Shown here: positions 5,406 through 5,412 of the stretch, piece after piece | Position numbering within the stretch: position 1 is the stretch's first letter | How the letters are laid out: each line of letters starts with the position of its first letter | The notes under the pieces: model-generated | The model's database searches: none | Seen by the model: the letters and a program-made list of their open reading frames with translations, nothing else | What the model was told of the DNA's origin: nothing | Program-made: the position numbers and the translations under genes | NCBI GenBank assembly: GCA_013361975.1 | Contig: JABFXB010000328.1 | Location: 1 to 5,412, forward strand | Reading direction: 5' to 3' | DNA from: Dermatophilaceae bacterium | GTDB taxonomy: Bacteria > Actinomycetota > Actinomycetes > Actinomycetales > Dermatophilaceae | DNA length: 5,412 nucleotides

Positions 5406-5412
5406 GGGAAGG

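Noticed and set aside
1..5412. A wholly new biological system
   Set aside because: Every sizeable gene belongs to a recognised family and the locus is a known type of BioQ-controlled biotin operon; only details such as the operator array, tails and edge repeats are unusual.

Overview
The window is a high-GC, codon-biased stretch typical of an actinomycete. Gene order, codon bias and a TetR-type biotin regulator fit Actinomycetota; a family-level guess (for example Intrasporangiaceae) would only be inference. It is dominated by a compact biotin biosynthesis operon on the minus strand, with a divergent regulator gene on the plus strand. 

Minus strand, in order of transcription: bioB (biotin synthase, 2977-4062), bioA (DAPA aminotransferase, 1644-2984), bioF (AON/KAPA synthase, 343-1647) and bioD (dethiobiotin synthetase, 350 down to the left edge, C-terminal half outside the window). 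All junctions overlap by 8, 4 and 8 nt, so the four genes are almost certainly one translationally coupled transcript. Together they cover the late pathway: pimeloyl thioester + Ala -> KAPA (BioF) -> DAPA (BioA) -> dethiobiotin (BioD) -> biotin (BioB). No gene for making the pimeloyl precursor is seen here. 

The bioB/regulator intergenic region (4063-4184) carries a strong bioB ribosome binding site, a recognisable bioB promoter (TTGACA...CATACT), and two tandem palindromes TGAAC-GGT-GTTCA that overlap the expected bioB transcription start. These closely resemble the known BioQ operator (TGAAC-N3-GTTAC type) of corynebacteria and mycobacteria. The divergent gene at 4185-4739 encodes a TetR-family protein and is best called BioQ; the site placement predicts repression of both the bio operon and bioQ itself. 

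Downstream of bioQ come two abutting perfect hairpins (4754-4800, likely termination), then a single-domain VOC/glyoxalase-like protein (about 4931-5320) with no evident link to biotin. The last 90 bases hold a perfect 25-bp direct repeat (two copies, 32-bp period) followed by a degenerate inverted copy, resembling a dispersed intergenic repeat element. 

I found no mobile element, CRISPR array, tRNA or rRNA. The main system is a known one (BioQ-controlled biotin synthesis); the less ordinary points are the four-half-site operator array, the disordered C-terminal tails on BioB and BioF, the bioQ leader hairpin and the right-edge repeat cluster.
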